Source: Sphingobacteriales bacterium (GTDB taxonomy: Bacteria > Bacteroidota > Bacteroidia > Chitinophagales > UBA2359). From it: a stretch of 64,000 bases of DNA. Of the stretch, positions 54,512-64,000 are shown piece after piece; position 1 is the stretch's first letter; each line of letters begins with the position of its first letter. Location of the stretch: assembly GCA_016711285.1 (NCBI GenBank), contig JADJTG010000017.1, positions 310,001-374,000 of the forward strand, written 5' to 3'. The notes beneath the pieces are model-generated. The model worked only from the letters and a program-made list of their open reading frames with translations. It was not told the DNA's origin and ran no database searches. A program made the translations under genes and the position numbers.

Positions 54512-55597
54512 ATGAGCAGTTGGATCAGCCAAATAATGAACTCCTTTGCGGGTTCTGAAGTGATGATTGTCGGAGATGTGATGATAGACCATTACATTTT
54601 CGGCAAAATAAGCCGCATTTCGCCCGAAGCTCCGGTTCCGATTTTAGATGTATCTCGTCAGGAATTTCGCTTAGGCGGTGCAGCTAATGTGGCACTCAAT
54701 ATCAAAGAACTCGGAGCTACTCCAATTTTGGTGTCCGTTATCGGCGACCACCGTTCGGGCTACGATTTTTTGTCTTTGCTGCGCGACCAACATATCAACA
54801 CCGATAGCATTATTTTAGACCAAAGCCGCATTACCACCGTAAAAACGCGCTTAATCAATCAGAATAATATGCAAATATTGCGTTATGATGAAGAAGTGCG
54901 CGACCCTTTGGAAAAAAGTGTGGAAATATTGTTGGTGAATCAAATTGCAGACCTGATAGAAGAGTTCAAGCCAAAAGTATTGGTATTGCAGGATTACAAT
55001 AAAGGGGTGCTTACTCCCTTTGTGATTGAAGAAATTATCAAAATATGTCGTCAATACGAAATTCCTACCGCCGTTGACCCCAAAAAGCACAATTTTTTCA
55101 CCTACAAAGGCTGCACTTTATTCAAGCCAAATTTAAAAGAAGCTACGGAGGGTTTGTCCATGCCCGCACAAACCTACGAAGATTTGGTGGCGGCAGCAGC
55201 CCGTATTGAAGCATTATTAGATAATGAAACTACTGTTATCACTTTATCAGAAAGAGGTATATTTTATCATAATTCTGAAGATAGCAATATCAGTCGGGCT
55301 TATAACAAGAGCATATACGATGTATCTGGTGCGGGCGATACGGTGGTGAGTATTTTGGCAATGGGGCTGGCATTGGGATTGGATTTATCCATCAGCGTAG
55401 AACTTGCCAATATTGCAGCGGCTGTAGTGTGCAGCAAAATAGGCGTAAGCCCCATAACATCAGAAGAATTGATTGCAGAAACCGAAGCAATTTTCGGAAT
55501 TGAAGTCGGCAGCAAAGAAACAGAAAACAGTGAGGTTTATCCTCCGCAGTCCGAAGCAGATACTATACACCACTTTCCCGAAGAATCCATAGATTAG
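54512..55597 (+). CDS. D-glycero-beta-D-manno-heptose-7-phosphate kinase-like PfkB protein
   Basis: Start at ATG 54512 (361 residues); earlier codons overlap the aminotransferase and are not family-like. The PfkB ribokinase fold has SRISPEAPVPILDV, RLGGAANVALN, and GAGDTVVSILA with the catalytic Asp276. These match the kinase domain of HldE/RfaE (domain I), which makes heptose-1,7-bisphosphate for lipopolysaccharide core. The cytidylyltransferase half is absent. The tail (ENSEVYPPQSEADTIHHF) is extra. A role in LPS heptose synthesis is inferred from sequence only. Confidence 0.85.
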   Translation: MSSWISQIMNSFAGSEVMIVGDVMIDHYIFGKISRISPEAPVPILDVSRQEFRLGGAANVALNIKELGATPILVSVIGDHRSGYDFLSLLRDQHINTDSIILDQSRITTVKTRLINQNNMQILRYDEEVRDPLEKSVEILLVNQIADLIEEFKPKVLVLQDYNKGVLTPFVIEEIIKICRQYEIPTAVDPKKHNFFTYKGCTLFKPNLKEATEGLSMPAQTYEDLVAAAARIEALLDNETTVITLSERGIFYHNSEDSNISRAYNKSIYDVSGAGDTVVSILAMGLALGLDLSISVELANIAAAVVCSKIGVSPITSEELIAETEAIFGIEVGSKETENSEVYPPQSEADTIHHFPEESID

Positions 55598-55710
55598 TTT
55601 TTTTTTCGGAGCAAAAGTAGTGCCATCAAATGAGTTGGTGCAAATCTCAGACATAATTTTCATCAGCAAGGCACTATCAACCTCTTTAAATTCGTCACCC
55701 ACCAAGAAAT

Positions 55711-56745
55711 ATGAGCAGCAAAACAGACATACGCCAATATAGTTTGGCACAACTCACCGAACATTTTGTACAACGCGGCGAAGCGGCTTTTCGTGCCAAA
55801 CAGGTGTATCAGTGGCTATGGCAAAAAGGGGCGTGGAATTTTGACGAAATGACGAACCTCTCCAAACCGCTGCGCCAATATTTGGACACTCATTTTGTTA
55901 TCAACTCCCTCCGGCTCAACCTCGAACAAAAAAGCAGCGACGGCACTATCAAATGTCGTTTTGCCTTATTTGACGACAAAATGGTAGAAGGTGTATTGAT
56001 TCCGGCAGATGAGCGCGTTACAGCTTGCGTATCCAGCCAAGTGGGGTGTAGCCTGACGTGTAAGTTTTGCGCCACCGGACAAATGAAGCGTATGCGCAAC
56101 CTCAATCCCGATGAAATTTTTGACCAAATTATTACGCTCAACCGTTTATCACAGCAGCACTACGAGCGTTCTTTGTCCAATATCGTATTTATGGGTATGG
56201 GTGAGCCTTTGCTCAACTATGCCAATGTAATGGCGGGTATCGAAAAAATATGCAGCCCGCAGGGTTTAGGTATGTCGCCGCGGCGGGTGACGCTCTCCAC
56301 TGCCGGCATTGCCAAAATGATCAGCAAACTCGCCGATGATGAGCCACGTTTTAATTTAGCGTTGTCGCTCCACGCCGCCAATGACGAAAAACGCAATCAG
56401 ATTATGCCCATCAACGAAACTAATTCGTTGGCGGCATTGCAGGCGGCTTTGGTGTATTATCACGAAAAAACCCAAAACCCTGTTTTTATTGAATACCTGA
56501 TGCTCAAAGATTTTAACGACTCGCTCCAAGATGCACAAGAATTATTGCGTTTTTGTCGCGCTGTGCCGTGCAAGGTCAATTTGATTGAATACAATGCGGT
56601 AGAAGGTACAGGATTTATGCGCACCGATGGGCAACGTATTGATGATTTTTTGGGGTATTTGAATAAAAAAGGACTTATCGCCACTTTGCGGCGCAGTCGT
56701 GGCAAAGATATTGATGCTGCCTGCGGGCAGTTGGCGAACAAATAA
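55711..56745 (+). CDS. rlmN: 23S rRNA (adenine-2503-C2)-methyltransferase RlmN
   Basis: The 344-residue radical SAM enzyme methylates A2503 of 23S rRNA and A37 of some tRNAs. The iron-sulfur motif CSLTCKFC has Cys113, 117 and 120. FMGMGEPLLNY, STAGIAKMI, and the C-terminal catalytic Cys in DIDAACGQL (about residue 338) are present. The helical N-terminal substrate domain (VYQWLWQKGAWNFDEMTNL) is complete. Length is normal. Confidence 0.96.
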   Translation: MSSKTDIRQYSLAQLTEHFVQRGEAAFRAKQVYQWLWQKGAWNFDEMTNLSKPLRQYLDTHFVINSLRLNLEQKSSDGTIKCRFALFDDKMVEGVLIPADERVTACVSSQVGCSLTCKFCATGQMKRMRNLNPDEIFDQIITLNRLSQQHYERSLSNIVFMGMGEPLLNYANVMAGIEKICSPQGLGMSPRRVTLSTAGIAKMISKLADDEPRFNLALSLHAANDEKRNQIMPINETNSLAALQAALVYYHEKTQNPVFIEYLMLKDFNDSLQDAQELLRFCRAVPCKVNLIEYNAVEGTGFMRTDGQRIDDFLGYLNKKGLIATLRRSRGKDIDAACGQLANK

Positions 56746-56755
56746 ATTTGAAGCA

Positions 56756-56786
56756 ATATAAAATATTAACAATCAATATTTTATAT
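56756..56786. other. AT-only 12-bp inverted repeat between rlmN and hemW
   Basis: ATATAAAATATT and its exact inverse (56775-56786) are separated by seven bases. No T run follows, so a terminator is unlikely; the stem has no G or C pairs. Confidence 0.4.
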
Positions 56787-56845
56787 CGGATTCATTTTAT
56801 CTTTTTTTTAAATAATCATTTTATCTTTCATTCAATTTTTGAATT

Positions 56846-57994
56846 TTGGCGGGCATTTATCTTCATATTCCTTTTTGCAAACAAGCGTGCAGTTATTGTA
56901 ATTTTCATTTTTCTACCCTGCTGCGCTACATACCCGATTATGTACAGGCTTTGTTGCGCGAAATAGAATTGCAAGCCGCCTATTTGAATGCCGACCCGCT
57001 GATTGAAAGTGTGTATTGGGGCGGCGGCACCCCCTCTTTGCTGCCCACAGACGACCTGCATCGTATTTTTGAACAACTGCACCGCTATTTTCGTATTGCA
57101 CCCACCGCCGAAATTACCCTCGAAGCCAACCCTGACGACCTGCACACTGGTTATTTAAAATCTCTGCAACAAACGCCTGTCAATCGTTTGAGTATCGGCG
57201 TACAATCCTTTTTTGATGAGGATTTGAAGCTGATGCGCCGCGCCCACGATGCCCGCCTCGCATTGTATTGTATCAAAAATGCACAAGATCGGGGATTTGA
57301 AAATTTGAGTATCGACCTCATTTACGCCACCCCCACTTTGACTTCGGAACGCTGGCAGCAAAATTTATGGCAAACTTTCGCGCTGCAAGTGCCGCATTTT
57401 TCGGCTTACTCGCTCACCATAGAGCCGAAAACGATTTTATATCATCAACAAAGAAAGGGATTTTTTCAGGAAAGCTCCCCCGAAACAGCGGCAACGCACA
57501 TGCAACAACTGATGCACGAAGCCGCCGCCAACGGCTACGAACATTACGAAATTTCCAACTTCGCCGCCAATGGCAATTATGCCCGCCACAACAGCAGCTA
57601 CTGGCAACAAAAATATTATTTGGGTTTGGGAGCGGCGGCACATTCTTACAACGGCAACGCACGCCAATGGAATATTGCCAACAACGCCTCTTACATCAAA
57701 GCCGTTTTGCAGGAAAACCGCGTGCCTTGCGAGGGTGAGGTGCTTTCTGCCACACAACGCTACAATGAATACCTGCTCACCGGTTTGCGTACCAAATGGG
57801 GAGTAAAACCCGCCTACATTGCCGCCGAATTTGGAGCAGAGCGACTGCGGTATTTTGAGGAGCAGGCGGCAGAGTTGCTTGCAAAAAAATGGGCGTATTA
57901 TGATGCAGAACAACAGTGCTACCGCCTCACCCAAAACGGCATATTACTCGCCGACCGCCTCACCGCCGATTTGTTTATAGATGACGAATTGTAA
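56846..57994 (+). CDS. hemW: Radical SAM heme chaperone HemW
   Basis: The 382-residue protein has the HemW N-terminus AGIYLHIPFC with iron-sulfur Cys11, 15 and 18 (CKQACSYC), GGGTPSLL, SIGVQSFFDEDL, and YEISNFAANGNYARHN. It binds heme and passes it to membrane oxidases; older databases call it oxygen-independent coproporphyrinogen oxidase-like. The start is TTG at 56846: an in-frame TGA lies two codons upstream and no ATG fits, while TTG gives exactly the normal N-terminus. Confidence 0.93.
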   Translation: MAGIYLHIPFCKQACSYCNFHFSTLLRYIPDYVQALLREIELQAAYLNADPLIESVYWGGGTPSLLPTDDLHRIFEQLHRYFRIAPTAEITLEANPDDLHTGYLKSLQQTPVNRLSIGVQSFFDEDLKLMRRAHDARLALYCIKNAQDRGFENLSIDLIYATPTLTSERWQQNLWQTFALQVPHFSAYSLTIEPKTILYHQQRKGFFQESSPETAATHMQQLMHEAAANGYEHYEISNFAANGNYARHNSSYWQQKYYLGLGAAAHSYNGNARQWNIANNASYIKAVLQENRVPCEGEVLSATQRYNEYLLTGLRTKWGVKPAYIAAEFGAERLRYFEEQAAELLAKKWAYYDAEQQCYRLTQNGILLADRLTADLFIDDEL

Positions 57995-58246
57995 AAAAAA
58001 TGCACTCCTTTATACGATAAGCACCGATTTTGCGTTCCGTATTTGCGGCACTGCAAAGAAAAGTGTAGTTTTGTAGTTTGAAAATAGAAAATTTTGTTTT
58101 AAAAATTTTACTTTTTATCTATAAATCAAAAAATTAAACTTGGTGTTGCATACTCTATAATATGATGATATATTGAAAAACTCTAAGCTCCAACACCTAA
58201 AAACGACCTAAAAAATATATAACGACCCTTGTTTTTTTTATATTTA

Positions 58247-60900
58247 ATGAATACACGCTATTATATAATATTGGTATGGGCTGCATTATTGATGTGCAGC
58301 ACCTTGCCCACCATCTTTGCTCAGGAAGTATTGCGCCCGCTCGGTGGCAACGCCGAATTGCAGCATCGTCATTTATGGCAACAGCTCAAATCTTCCACGC
58401 TCGGCTGGTCGTGCAACAGCGAAACCTCGCTCAACGCCGCCGCCGCTTTTGACTTTTACGAAGTAATGCGCCCCTCTTGCAGCGGCACAGACGGCAGCAT
58501 CAGCATCAATTTTGCGCCCAATAATATCGCCGCCGTAGAAATTACCCTGCTCAATGTGCAAAGCGGCGAAGTGGTGGAACAAAATTCCATCAATCCCCAA
58601 ATTCCTACACATACCCTCAGCGACATCGCCGCCGGTGTGTATCGGCTACAACTGAGTGCGGGCGGCGGCATATTTATAGACGAATTTATTTTTATCAGCG
58701 ACATCAACGAAAATTTGGGCGGCGACTTGGGCAATAATTTTGATATTGACCGCGACTTTGACGTGAGCAACGAACGCTGTACGGTGGGCAGCATCAAACG
58801 CACCTTCTCCGCCATTCTCGGAACTACCTACTCCGCCCGCATCTACGACCTGCACACCTCGAATCCAAAGGAACGATAGTGCTTGCCAACGTGGGCGTAG
58901 GAGAAATTGCATTGCCCGCCGGCGATTATTTTCTCCAAATAAAACCCGTCGCCGGAGCAGGCTGCAAAGCATTTCTGCATTTTTCTATCGCCAAAGAACC
59001 CATCAATTTCGTGCCATTCCGCGATGATTTCTCCAATCAGTTCGCAACACTCTCGCGTAGCAGCATCTATGCACAATACGAAAAATGGGAAATCGGCAAG
59101 CAAGTATATGTCAATGCCACCCTGCCTATTGACCCTCCTACCATTGGCGTAGCTACTTTTGATGGTTTAGATGAATACGGTTTGCCGTATTTTGTGTCGG
59201 ATACTTTGCAAACGGGCAGTGCCGACACCTTGCTGTCGCGTCCTTTCTGCGAATTTTCGCAATATGCAGCCAACCCGTTGTATCTGAGTTTCTTTTTTCA
59301 AGCCAAAGGCAACGGCGATATTCCCAACCCGCCCGACTCGCTGGTTTTGGAACTCAAAGACAATCGCGGAATATGGAACAAGGTGTGGGAAATGCGCGGC
59401 GAAGCCTTACAAGCCTATTTAGATACTTTTACGATGGTGAGTTTTCGTATCAAAGACGATTTGATTAGTGACGGCGGCGATACAGCCACTTTTTATGCCG
59501 ATGATTTTCAGTTCCGCTTTCGCAACAAAGCCACTATCACCGGCTACAACGACCACTGGCACATTGATTATGTGCAGATTACGCCCGATTCGCTGATGCA
59601 AACTTCCTTGCAAGATGTAGGCTTTATTTACCCCGCAAAGCCTATGTTGAAACGCTATTGGGCTATGCCTTGGAAACATTTTATTGACAATACAGACACC
59701 GAATATTCCGAAAACATACAATTTACGCTGCGCAACAACAGCAGTGTATCCAACGGCGGTATTCAACTGAACCTGCGCACCAGCGAAATGTGTTCGGGAA
59801 TGATACTCAAAGATTCGCTGTATCGTACTGCTCCTGCATTAGAGCCGCTTATTCCTTATATTATTGATTATGCCGAAGTAGCGGGCGGCACGGTGCCTTT
59901 GCGCCGCAATATCGTATTCAATGACGAAGACTTTGACGACCGCCGCGATGTGGTATTGCGCAGCGAATATTATTTTGATGATGGCTCCGGTGCTTTAGAT
60001 GTAGATCAGGTAACACAAGACCAAATATTTTCTAATTATTTTGCTTATGATGATGGCTCGGCAGAAAAAGCCTACGGCTTGCAGGGCGCAAGTGCAGAGT
60101 TGGCGTATCGTTTTTATCTCAACAAACCCGATTCCATTACCGGCATCAAGGTATATTTTACAGATATTGTGGGCGATTTGGCAGCCAACCGTTTGGAATT
60201 TAAAGTATGGAAAAGCATAGATTTTGAAGATAATCCCGATGTTTCCGACTCCACACTCTATGTGAGCAGCGAAGTACAATATCGCCTTTCGGAAAACGAG
60301 CGCGACTGCTTCGCAAAATACGATTTCGGCACAAAAATTCCGGTGGACAGCGTTTTTTATATCGGATTTCGCCAAATAGACGAAGACCCGCTCAATATCG
60401 GTTTTGACGTAAACAGCTTAGGTATTGACACCCTGTATATTGAAAAAATAGACTCCATCACACAAAGCGGCGATACCATCAAACACACCGAATCGCTTTA
60501 TACACCTTTGAATTTTGGGCGTAAAAATTTATTTTACAATGCAGATGGTGTGTGGCGGCAATCCATTCAGTTTGGCTCCTTGATGTTGCAGCCGATTATG
60601 GCAAATAATTTCAATGTCACTTATACCGGCAATGAAGAGTTGCCCTTAGAGCAAGCGGCGGAAACAGCCGTCAGAATTTATCCCAATCCTACTGAAAATT
60701 TGTTAAATATTCAGGTTTTAAGTGATGATTTTAACCAATATATAGTAAAATTGTACGACCTTTCGGGAAAAATGCACTTGCAGGCACAAAATGAATCACA
60801 AATTTATTTGGGCGATTTGCCCGATGGTTTGTATATGATTGAAATTCAATCGCTTCAACAAAACAATGCCTTTGTACGACATAAAATTATCAAGCATTAA
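58247..60900 (+). pseudogene. T9SS type A surface protein, frameshifted
   Basis: Two abutting frames form one gene of about 884 residues starting at ATG 58247. The first has a signal peptide (about 1-26, ending FAQ) and beta domains (for example SGEVVEQNSINPQIP). It ends with HTSNPKER at 58879. The second (58879-60900) runs on with VLANVGVGEIALPAGDYFLQ, large jelly-roll-like domains (DDFQFRFRNKATITGYNDHW) and a sorting domain from AVRIYPNPTENLLNIQVL. A single G added at 58861 (TCGAAT to TCGGAAT) rejoins them as TSESKGTIVLANVG. No enzymatic motif was identified. The product should be a T9SS-exported surface protein. Confidence 0.78.
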
Positions 60901-60911
60901 AAAAAAGAACT

Positions 60912-60951
60912 AAAAACGGCAGAAGCTCTTCCGACCACTTTTGCCGTTTTT
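60912..60951 (+). terminator. Rho-independent terminator
   Basis: CGGCAGAAG (60917-60925) pairs with CTTTTGCCG (one wobble) within AAAAACGGCA / TGCCGTTTTT arms (60912-60921, 60942-60951), followed by TTTTT. Confidence 0.75.
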
Positions 60952-61004
60952 ATCCATTTATCTTATTTTTACCTTCATTATTCAATTTTTTTACATAAAA
61001 AATT

Positions 61005-61852
61005 ATGATTAAATATTGTTACACCTTTGTTGTTTTTACTTTTTTTGTTTCAATGCTGCCGCCCAGCATGTATGGCGCGATACCACGATTAAAGTGAGCG
61101 AAGCCGATTTTTTTCAAACGGAGCAGGAAAAAAAGGATATGGCGCAATACATAACTGAACTGATGCCATTACTGAAAGTGGAGGAGCGTGCCGATGCAGT
61201 GTATGGCGAAATTATCCCTTTGGCTCAAAAAGAAATGGACGAATTGAGCAAAGAAGTATGGGATACCCTCATTCCGGCAATGGTGCGCGAAACCGCCCCC
61301 GCTTTCCAACAATTTTATGCCGAGATGTATCCGAAAGAATTTACTTCCAAAGAAATGGGCGAAATTTTGGCTTTCTATAAAACCGATACCGGAAAAAAAC
61401 TGCTCGGCAAGCAAGAAGAAATGTTTTTTGGCTTGATGAGTTTTAAACAAAGCTGGGGGCAAGGTGCTTTGAATTTTTTGGTGGATAAAGGTAATAAAGC
61501 CTTGGAGCAACACATGCTCAAAAAACCTGAAGACTGCAAATTCTTTCACGATGGCTCTTTTGAGATGAAACAGGAAAACGGCAGCCAAATTTCGTGGACG
61601 CGCAAAGACACCATACAAACAGAGCAGGACTCGCTCAACCGCCGCACTACCTACATCATAAACTGGCAAAACGAATGTAAATATACGCTCACCGTAAAAG
61701 AAAGCGAACTACCCGCGTTAAAACCCTACATCGGTGCTAAAATGGAAGTGCAATTATCAGAGACAGACGTAAAAAATAAAACTTATAAATTTCGCTCGTT
61801 TATACCCGCCGCCAACTATCATTCGCGCGGCGAAGTGCGCAAGAAAGATTAG
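61005..61852 (+). CDS. DUF2059 exported protein, signal peptide probably frameshifted
   Basis: The mature part is a DUF2059-like helical protein (FAEMYPKEFTSKEMGEILAFYKTDTGKKLL pattern in pieces, about residues 100-130), whose function is unknown, with an extra beta C-terminal half. The long frame 61016-61852 has only a TTG start and gives a short leader (LLHLCCFYFFCFNAAAQ). An ATG at 61005 in another frame gives MIKYCYTFVVFTFF, a better signal peptide, if one T is added to the seven-T run at 61040-61046; it then runs into CFNAAAQHVWRD. So the start is either TTG 61016 or, more likely, ATG 61005 with a one-base lesion. It precedes argS by 76 bases. Confidence 0.65.
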
Positions 61853-61928
61853 TTTTTTTTTAAAAAAAGAAGAAATCTGTACAGATTTTGAACATCTTAC
61901 GAGTGTCTGTTTTTGTTTTAATTTTTTT

Positions 61929-63842
61929 ATGAATATCATTTACCAACTGCTGCAACAAGAAGTTGCCAAGCTGCTCAATGCGGCGTACCAGAGCGATTTT
62001 CAGCCACAGGATATTACCATCACCGAAACGCCCAAGCATTTTAGCGGCGACTGTACGGTTGTTATTTTTCCGCTTGCCAAAAAATTACAGCGCAATCCCA
62101 ACGACATCGCCCTGCTCCTGCAAACACAACTCCAAGAAGTGCGCCGCCCTGAACTTGCTTTTGCCGCTGCCACTTTGGAAAAAGGTTTTCTGAACCTCAC
62201 TTTAACCACCAACTGCTTGCTGCACCATTTCGGTCAGGTCAGTGCACATATAGCCGAATACGGCACCAACAGTTTAGCCGCCGAAGACCGCAAAAAAGTA
62301 GTATTGGAATATTGTGGACCCAACACCAACAAGCCTTTGCATCTAGGGCATTTGCGCAATATGATGGTAGGTTGGAGTGTGGCAGAACTGCTCAAAACCG
62401 TAGGACACGAAGTGGTAAAAGTGAATATCCTCAACGACCGCGGCATTGCTATTTGTAAAAGTATGGTGGCGTGGCTGAAAAGCGGCAACGGAATTACACC
62501 CGCCGTCAGTGGTATCAAAGGCGATCATTTTGTAGGCGATTTTTATGTGGCTTTTGATAAAATGATTGCCGAAGAATATGGCAGTTGGCAACAAAGCGAA
62601 GCTGCACAGCAAGCATTTTCAATGTGGCTCAAGGGTAAAAACGGCGAAAAAGCAAAAAAAGAGTTGGAAACAGACGATAGCGACAAACTGCGGGCTTATT
62701 TTTTCAAAGAATTTAAAAACGATTATTTCAATCAGCACAGCACATTAGGAGCTGCCGCCAAAGATATGTTGTTACGCTGGGAAGAAAACGACCCCGAAAC
62801 CCGCCGTTTGTGGCAAACGATGAACGATTGGGTTTTGGAAGGATTTCAGGTGACTTACAACCGCTTAGGCATTGATTTTCAGGAGGAATACAAAGAATCG
62901 GAATATTATTTGAGAGGAAAAGAATTGGTGATGGAGGCACTCAGCGAGGATACGGTATATCAAAAACCGGACGGCTCGGTGTGGGTGGATTTGACGGATT
63001 TGGGATTAGATCACAAAATATTGCTGCGCAGCGATGGCACTTCGGTATATCTTACGCAAGATTTGGGTGTTGCCGAAGCCCGCTACGAGAAATATCACAT
63101 GGATTCCTCTATTTACACCGTTGCCGATGAGCAAAATTATCATTTTCAAGCCCTGAAAAAAACACTTCAAAAAATGAACAAACCCTACGGCGATGGTATT
63201 TTCCATTTGGCGTATGGTATGGTGGATTTGCCGAGTGGTCGTATGAAAAGCCGCGAAGGTACGGTAGTTGATGCCGATGATTTGGTGGACGAAGTAGTGG
63301 ATAAGGTGCGCCAAGCTGCCGAAGAAGCCGACAAAACTTTGGTACTCAACGAGCAGGAAGCTATTGCCACTTACGAAACACTCGGCGTAAGTGCCATAAA
63401 GTTCTTTTTGCTGCTGGTAGAACCCAAAAAGCGTATGATTTTCAACCCCGAAGAGTCGGTGAACATACACGGCACTTCAGCGGCTTTTGTGCAATACAGC
63501 TACGCCCGCACCCGCGCCGTACTGCGCAAATACGCCAAGCCCGTACCCACCGTATTACAATATCCGCACGATTTTGAGCCGAGCGAGCGTGAATTATTGT
63601 TGCAGTTTTTACAATACCCTTCCGTTGTTGCCGATGCCGCCGCACACTACAACCCCTCATTATTAGCGCAATATGTGTATCATTTAGCCAAAAACTATAA
63701 CCGTTTTTTTGCCGAATGTTCTATTTTAAACAACGCAGATGAGCGCAGCACCGAATTTCGGGTGCAGCTTTCGGCGATATGTGGTGCATTATTGCAAAAA
63801 GGCTTGCATTTATTGGGTATTCAAACGGTGGAACGCATGTGA
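61929..63842 (+). CDS. argS: Arginyl-tRNA synthetase
   Basis: The 637-residue class I synthetase charges tRNA-Arg. The N-terminal Add-1 domain (about 1-115) is followed by the HIGH motif HLGH at 138-141 (NKPLHLGHLRNMMVGW). A KMSKS-like GRMKSREGTVVDADD is at about 436-450, and a DALR anticodon-binding domain (AFVQYSYARTRAVLRK to LGIQTVERM) ends it. It is somewhat longer than enterobacterial ArgRS because of an insert around residues 205-260. Confidence 0.96.
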   Translation: MNIIYQLLQQEVAKLLNAAYQSDFQPQDITITETPKHFSGDCTVVIFPLAKKLQRNPNDIALLLQTQLQEVRRPELAFAAATLEKGFLNLTLTTNCLLHHFGQVSAHIAEYGTNSLAAEDRKKVVLEYCGPNTNKPLHLGHLRNMMVGWSVAELLKTVGHEVVKVNILNDRGIAICKSMVAWLKSGNGITPAVSGIKGDHFVGDFYVAFDKMIAEEYGSWQQSEAAQQAFSMWLKGKNGEKAKKELETDDSDKLRAYFFKEFKNDYFNQHSTLGAAAKDMLLRWEENDPETRRLWQTMNDWVLEGFQVTYNRLGIDFQEEYKESEYYLRGKELVMEALSEDTVYQKPDGSVWVDLTDLGLDHKILLRSDGTSVYLTQDLGVAEARYEKYHMDSSIYTVADEQNYHFQALKKTLQKMNKPYGDGIFHLAYGMVDLPSGRMKSREGTVVDADDLVDEVVDKVRQAAEEADKTLVLNEQEAIATYETLGVSAIKFFLLLVEPKKRMIFNPEESVNIHGTSAAFVQYSYARTRAVLRKYAKPVPTVLQYPHDFEPSERELLLQFLQYPSVVADAAAHYNPSLLAQYVYHLAKNYNRFFAECSILNNADERSTEFRVQLSAICGALLQKGLHLLGIQTVERM

Positions 63843-63891
63843 TTTTACAAAATAATACGTTATGAATTTTTTATAAAAAAACTAATTGCGT

Positions 63892-64000
63892 CTATTTAAA
63901 CATCATTTCTGCTTCGCCCTTATCTATAGCTTCCTGAAAGAGATTATTTTTGAGATTTTTTAAATATTCCAAACGGCGTTTGGTAGCGGCAATTTTTGTA
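63892..64000 (-). CDS. Unidentified protein, C-terminal end (5' part outside window)
   Basis: On the minus strand a frame runs from the window edge to a TAG at 63892-63894. It encodes about 36 residues: KIAATKRRLEYLKNLKNN, then a tail ending EMMFK. It looks like a charged helical C-terminus. No family can be named. It converges with argS, 49 bases apart. Confidence 0.45.
   Translation of the reverse strand, partial: TKIAATKRRLEYLKNLKNNLFQEAIDKGEAEMMFK

Noticed and set aside
55610..55700. Structured leader before rlmN
   Set aside because: One 7-bp complementary pair (TAGTGCC / GGCACTA) 40 bases apart is within chance.
1..64000. tRNA, rRNA or riboswitch genes
   Set aside because: No cloverleaf, rRNA or known riboswitch motif was found in the intergenic regions on reading.

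Overview
The window is chromosomal DNA of a Bacteroidota bacterium (roughly 42% G+C by eye), most like the Saprospiria/Chitinophagia side of the phylum. The evidence is a PorW/SprE-type component of the type IX secretion system (T9SS), many secreted proteins with type A or type B T9SS sorting domains, a giant SprB-repeat adhesin, the alternate Bacteroidetes GlmU-like protein, and a few promoters of the Bacteroidota TTTG / TAnnTTTG type with little Shine-Dalgarno signal. No rRNA, tRNA, CRISPR array, transposase or prophage was seen.

Layout. 0-7.3 kb: 3' end of recQ, a DUF937 protein, a GlsB/YeaQ membrane protein, a TPR protein, PorW/SprE, and an unknown 235-aa protein. 7.3-12 kb: a repeat-rich accessory region with a 21-bp minisatellite, three and a bit copies of a 187-198-bp tandem repeat led by a nested 32-bp palindrome, and two paralogous T9SS cargo genes carrying repeat DNA inside their sorting domains. 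12-16 kb: a membrane PP2C phosphatase and a secreted GH13 amylase. 16.1-20.3 kb: an AT-rich three-gene operon (DNA methyltransferase, AIPR abortive-infection protein, TdeIII-family restriction enzyme), the best candidate for an integrated defence system. 20.4-29 kb: a NeuD/PglD-like acyltransferase, an unknown 481-aa protein, a T9SS protein, a fibre protein with an S74 self-cleaving chaperone domain plus sorting tail, an aspartyl protease-PDZ gene and an aldehyde dehydrogenase. 29-38 kb: the 2825-aa SprB-like adhesin. 38-47.6 kb: acyl-CoA dehydrogenase, miaA, a YfcE-like phosphoesterase, GlmU-like protein, cyclophilin, RNase G, an outer-membrane beta-barrel gene and an MFS transporter. 47.8-53 kb: a 1704-aa secreted metzincin protease with repeat arrays. 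53-64 kb: aminotransferase, heptose-kinase-like PfkB protein, rlmN, hemW, a T9SS protein, a DUF2059 protein, argS and the 3' end of an unidentified gene.

How the genes fit together. Much of the window encodes cell-surface and secreted material exported through the T9SS (PorW would help run the machine; about seven other genes encode its cargo). The rest is housekeeping: RNA modification and decay, tRNA charging, amino-sugar nucleotide synthesis, heme trafficking and fatty-acid oxidation. A defence operon is inserted between metabolic genes.

A striking general feature is the number of broken reading frames: eight clear lesions and one suspected, many in short homopolymers or dinucleotide runs and one an in-frame TAG. 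They affect normally conserved genes such as RNase G and the GlmU-like protein. Either the assembly has residual indel errors or the lineage is losing genes; raw reads would decide. Coordinates of interrupted genes are given for the restored gene, with the lesion position in the evidence.
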